DNA of 5,857 nucleotides from Bacillota bacterium (GTDB lineage Bacteria; Bacillota; Clostridia; Oscillospirales; Ruminococcaceae), in contig JAEZQD010000027.1 of NCBI GenBank assembly GCA_023413185.1, positions 1 through 5,857 of the forward strand, read 5' to 3'. Position 1 is the first letter of the stretch, and every line of letters starts with the position of its first letter. The notes below the pieces were generated by a model. That model had not been told where the DNA came from, ran no database searches, and worked only from the letters and a program-made list of their open reading frames with translations. This document shows positions 5,248-5,857 of the stretch, piece after piece. Made by a program: the position numbers and the translations under genes.

Positions 5248-5857
5248 ATGGAGATTAACGTTGCAAAAACCGCAGGCTTCTGCTTTGGGGTGGACCGTGC
5301 GGTGAATATGGTGCATGACCTGTTGCGTGAGCATGCAAGCATTACGGGCAGGGTGTGTACGCTCGGTCCCATCATCCACAATCCGCAGCTTGTGGAGGAG
5401 CTCAAAAAGCAAGGCGTGTGTATTATCGAAGACCCCGCGCAGGCGCTGCTCGGAGACACGGTGGTTATTCGTTCCCACGGGGTATCCCGCGCGGTGTATG
5501 AGCAGCTTGCTATAACGGGTTGTCGGGTAGAGGACGCCACCTGCCCATATGTTGCCCGCATCCATCGCATTGTGCGCGAGCATTCGGCAAACGGCGTGAT
5601 TATTGTGGCGGGCGACTGCAACCATCCCGAGGTGCAGGCTATCTGCGGTCACTGTGAAGGTACGGCATACGTGGTGGGTGACGAGAACGAGCTAAATGCG
5701 CTGCTAAAAACACATGGGTATTTTTGCGAAAAAAAAGTGCATCTTGTTGCACAAACCACATTTAACAAGTTTATCTATGAATCTTGCGTTGAAACTGCAA
5801 AAAAAGTGTGTACAAACCTCGCGGTTTTTGATACAATATGTAAGGCTACTGCAATGA
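5248..5857 (+). CDS. ispH: 4-hydroxy-3-methylbut-2-enyl diphosphate reductase (IspH/LytB), 3' end cut by window
   Basis: Catalyses the last step of the MEP (non-mevalonate) pathway, reducing HMBPP to IPP and DMAPP with a [4Fe-4S] cluster. About 203 codons are present with no stop; the frame runs off the right edge at TICKATAM. All three cluster cysteines are visible: C12 (AGFCFGV), C99 (ATCPYV) and C198 (TICKAT). Substrate-pocket residues are also present: H44 (IIHNPQ), H77 (SHGV), H126 and E128 (NHPEVQ), and T170/T171 (QTTFN), matching the E. coli positions within a few residues. IspH alone is usually about 280-300 residues, so at least a quarter of the gene is missing. In many Clostridia IspH continues into ribosomal protein S1 as one polypeptide, or rpsA follows directly; neither can be tested here. 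The MEP pathway is expected, since most Clostridia use it rather than mevalonate. Confidence 0.95.
   Translation, partial: MEINVAKTAGFCFGVDRAVNMVHDLLREHASITGRVCTLGPIIHNPQLVEELKKQGVCIIEDPAQALLGDTVVIRSHGVSRAVYEQLAITGCRVEDATCPYVARIHRIVREHSANGVIIVAGDCNHPEVQAICGHCEGTAYVVGDENELNALLKTHGYFCEKKVHLVAQTTFNKFIYESCVETAKKVCTNLAVFDTICKATAM

Overview
The window reads as chromosomal DNA of a low-to-mid GC Gram-positive anaerobe, most likely class Clostridia. This is inferred from the protein sequences (a clostridial-type topoisomerase IV A subunit, an RpiR regulator with the SFPRYS variant, an HI0933/BaiN-type flavoprotein) and from the gene order cmk, plsC, ispH, which is typical of that class. All recognised protein genes lie on the + strand. 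No phage, transposon, CRISPR, tRNA or rRNA sequence was seen.

Layout. Bases 1-923 hold the 3' end of a type IIA topoisomerase A subunit (parC/gyrA family), cut by the left edge. Bases 924-1563 are a 640-base stretch without a convincing protein gene. It starts with a strong hairpin whose T-run lies on the minus strand. It then holds a densely self-complementary segment of about 180 bases (1063-1242) ending in five T's, which I propose as a structured non-coding RNA. An AT-rich promoter-like region follows, and then a long leader of the next gene. Bases 1564-2463 encode a MurR/RpiR-family regulator. Bases 2561-3796 encode an HI0933-family FAD enzyme. Bases 3834-4508 encode CMP kinase, 4577-5200 a PlsC-type acyltransferase, and 5248-5857 the first about 203 codons of IspH, cut by the right edge.

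How the genes fit together. From rpiR rightwards the genes are co-directional with gaps of 97, 37, 68 and 47 bases and no U-tailed terminator between them, so they may be one transcript. cmk (CMP/dCMP phosphorylation), plsC (phosphatidate synthesis, whose product is activated with CTP) and ispH (last step of the non-mevalonate isoprenoid pathway) form a nucleotide, lipid and isoprenoid housekeeping group. In many Clostridia ispH is fused or adjacent to ribosomal protein S1, but the window ends before this can be seen. The regulator at the front has no sugar-metabolism gene beside it, so its target is not evident.

The most interesting part is the 924-1563 gap. It has a candidate structured RNA of unknown class and an apparently ownerless minus-strand terminator. 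A second, smaller signal is a pair of intergenic hairpins (2469-2505 and 4532-4555) built from the same arm sequences in opposite order.
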